Part shown: positions 63,147 through 64,000 of the stretch, one piece after another
Position numbering within the stretch: the stretch's first letter is position 1
How the letters are laid out: each line of letters begins with the position of its first letter
Assembly: GCF_034009455.1 (NCBI RefSeq)
Contig: NZ_CP125380.1
Location: 2,397,001-2,461,000, forward strand
DNA: 64,000 nucleotides
DNA from: Pseudomonas sp. P5_109
GTDB lineage: Bacteria; Pseudomonadota; Gammaproteobacteria; Pseudomonadales; Pseudomonadaceae
Direction: 5' to 3'
The notes under the pieces: model-generated
Told to the model about the DNA's origin: nothing
The model's input: the letters and a program-made list of their open reading frames with translations, nothing else
The model's database searches: none
Program-made: the position numbers and the translations under genes

Positions 63147-64000
63147 ATGAAACCGCGGAAACATTTGCTGGGGGTAGCTATCGCTGCTTTCGCTACGATG
63201 CTTAGTGTCAGTCCAATGACCTTGGCAAGGGAAACAGATAAAAAATCTCCACCGCGCAATATGGTCTTTATTCTGGTCGACGATTTGCGTTTTGATGGTA
63301 TGGGTTTCTTGCAGTCAGAATTGCAGACTCCCAACATCGATCAATTAGCCAAGGGAGGGGCTTATTTTCCCAATGCTGTGGTCACTTCGGCGCTTTGCTC
63401 TCCGAGCCGCGCGACGATTTTGACAGGGCAAACGGCGCGGACTCATGGAGTGATCGACAACAATAATTCATCAGAGGAAGGTCTGACCTTCTTTCCGCGT
63501 TACTTGCAGCAGGCGGGATATCAGACGGCCTTAATCGGTAAGTGGCACATGGGGGCGGAAACCGACGAGCCGCGCCCAGGTTTTGACAAGTGGGTGAGTT
63601 TCAAGGGGCAGGGGAACTATTTCCCGACTGACTTCCTGTCGCCTGCAGCGATGAAGAGTGGGGTCGTGCACACGCTCAATATCGATGGCAAGGTGGTTCC
63701 TCAGAAGGGCTATATCACGGACGAACTTACCGACTATGCGATGAATTGGTTGGAGAGAGAGCGCGATACTTCAAAGCCGTTCTTTCTCTATCTCAGCCAT
63801 AAAGCAGTGCATAACTTTCCGAAGCCGCCGGAGCGTTATAAGGGGCAATATAAAAATGCCACTTTTAAACTGCCGGATAGCGCAGCCGATACACCGGAAA
63901 ATAAGATCGGCAAACCGATGTGGGTGCAGAATCAGCGTAACAGTTGGCACGGTCTGGATTTTTTCTATCACTCGAATGTGAAGATGACGGATTACTTGAA
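63147..64000 (+). CDS. Type I sulfatase, second copy of the locus (partial)
   Basis: The window cuts this gene; 284 residues are visible. Signal peptide (LLGVAIAAFATMLSVSPM), metal-binding DD in ILVDDLRFDG (residues 45-46), formylglycine motif CSPSR at residues 84-88, and GKWHMG. It is not a close duplicate of the first sulfatase, so it probably acts on another position or substrate part. The start has AGAAGGA 6 bases upstream. Confidence 0.9.
   Translation, partial: MKPRKHLLGVAIAAFATMLSVSPMTLARETDKKSPPRNMVFILVDDLRFDGMGFLQSELQTPNIDQLAKGGAYFPNAVVTSALCSPSRATILTGQTARTHGVIDNNNSSEEGLTFFPRYLQQAGYQTALIGKWHMGAETDEPRPGFDKWVSFKGQGNYFPTDFLSPAAMKSGVVHTLNIDGKVVPQKGYITDELTDYAMNWLERERDTSKPFFLYLSHKAVHNFPKPPERYKGQYKNATFKLPDSAADTPENKIGKPMWVQNQRNSWHGLDFFYHSNVKMTDYL

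Overview
The window looks like a Pseudomonas chromosome (fluorescens/putida type). The gene families, the EstA-type autotransporter esterase and the homoprotocatechuate (hpa) cluster all fit that genus. This is judged from recognised protein families, not from a database search.

Layout. (1) 121-10966: an ABC importer of the polyamine type, an ethanolamine-permease-like APC transporter, a short-chain dehydrogenase (SDR), a LuxR-type regulator, a periplasmic cupin, an HMG-CoA-lyase-like enzyme with an altered catalytic loop, and a succinate-semialdehyde-type dehydrogenase. (2) 11154-20772: an aromatic aldehyde dehydrogenase, a two-component 4-hydroxyphenylacetate (4-HPA) 3-hydroxylase of the Acinetobacter kind (reductase fused to a MarR-like domain), a porin, an APC permease overlapping a DUF3156-like gene, a FeaR-like AraC regulator and a TetR regulator. 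(3) 20814-25683: a six-gene minus-strand operon (FAD amine-oxidase-like enzyme, cupin, LuxR regulator, MoaF-like protein, two SDRs). (4) 25899-35454: the homoprotocatechuate meta-cleavage operon hpaG1-G2-E-D-F-X-H-I, hpaA, and two hpaR-like MarR genes, one at each end. Together blocks 2-4 can take aromatic amines or aldehydes through 4-HPA and homoprotocatechuate to pyruvate and succinate semialdehyde. The dehydrogenase of block 1 could finish that route.

(5) 35807-50905 is a mosaic of mobile-element debris: the 3' half of a tRNA-Pro (an attachment-site scar), an integrase remnant, one complete and one truncated IS1182-family copy in direct orientation, IS66 remnants around an SDR gene, an IS21-like repeat array, a C-terminal piece of an ICE relaxase (TraI_2_C type) and an IS110/IS1111-type remnant. 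Embedded in it are a MerR/epimerase/DMT-transporter set, a tandem family of very small proteins, and a 1252-residue SF1 helicase with a small partner, divergent from an HNH nuclease. The last set is a plausible, unproven defence module.

(6) 50926-64000: an EstA-like autotransporter esterase, a small secreted protein, a TetR regulator, and then a plus-strand locus of sulfatase, DUF1302 protein, DUF1329 protein, formylglycine-generating enzyme, GH3 glycosidase and a second sulfatase cut by the window end. This reads as a self-contained envelope system for a sulfated glycoside or sulfate ester that brings its own sulfatase-activating enzyme. It and the helicase/HNH set are the two best candidates for something undescribed.
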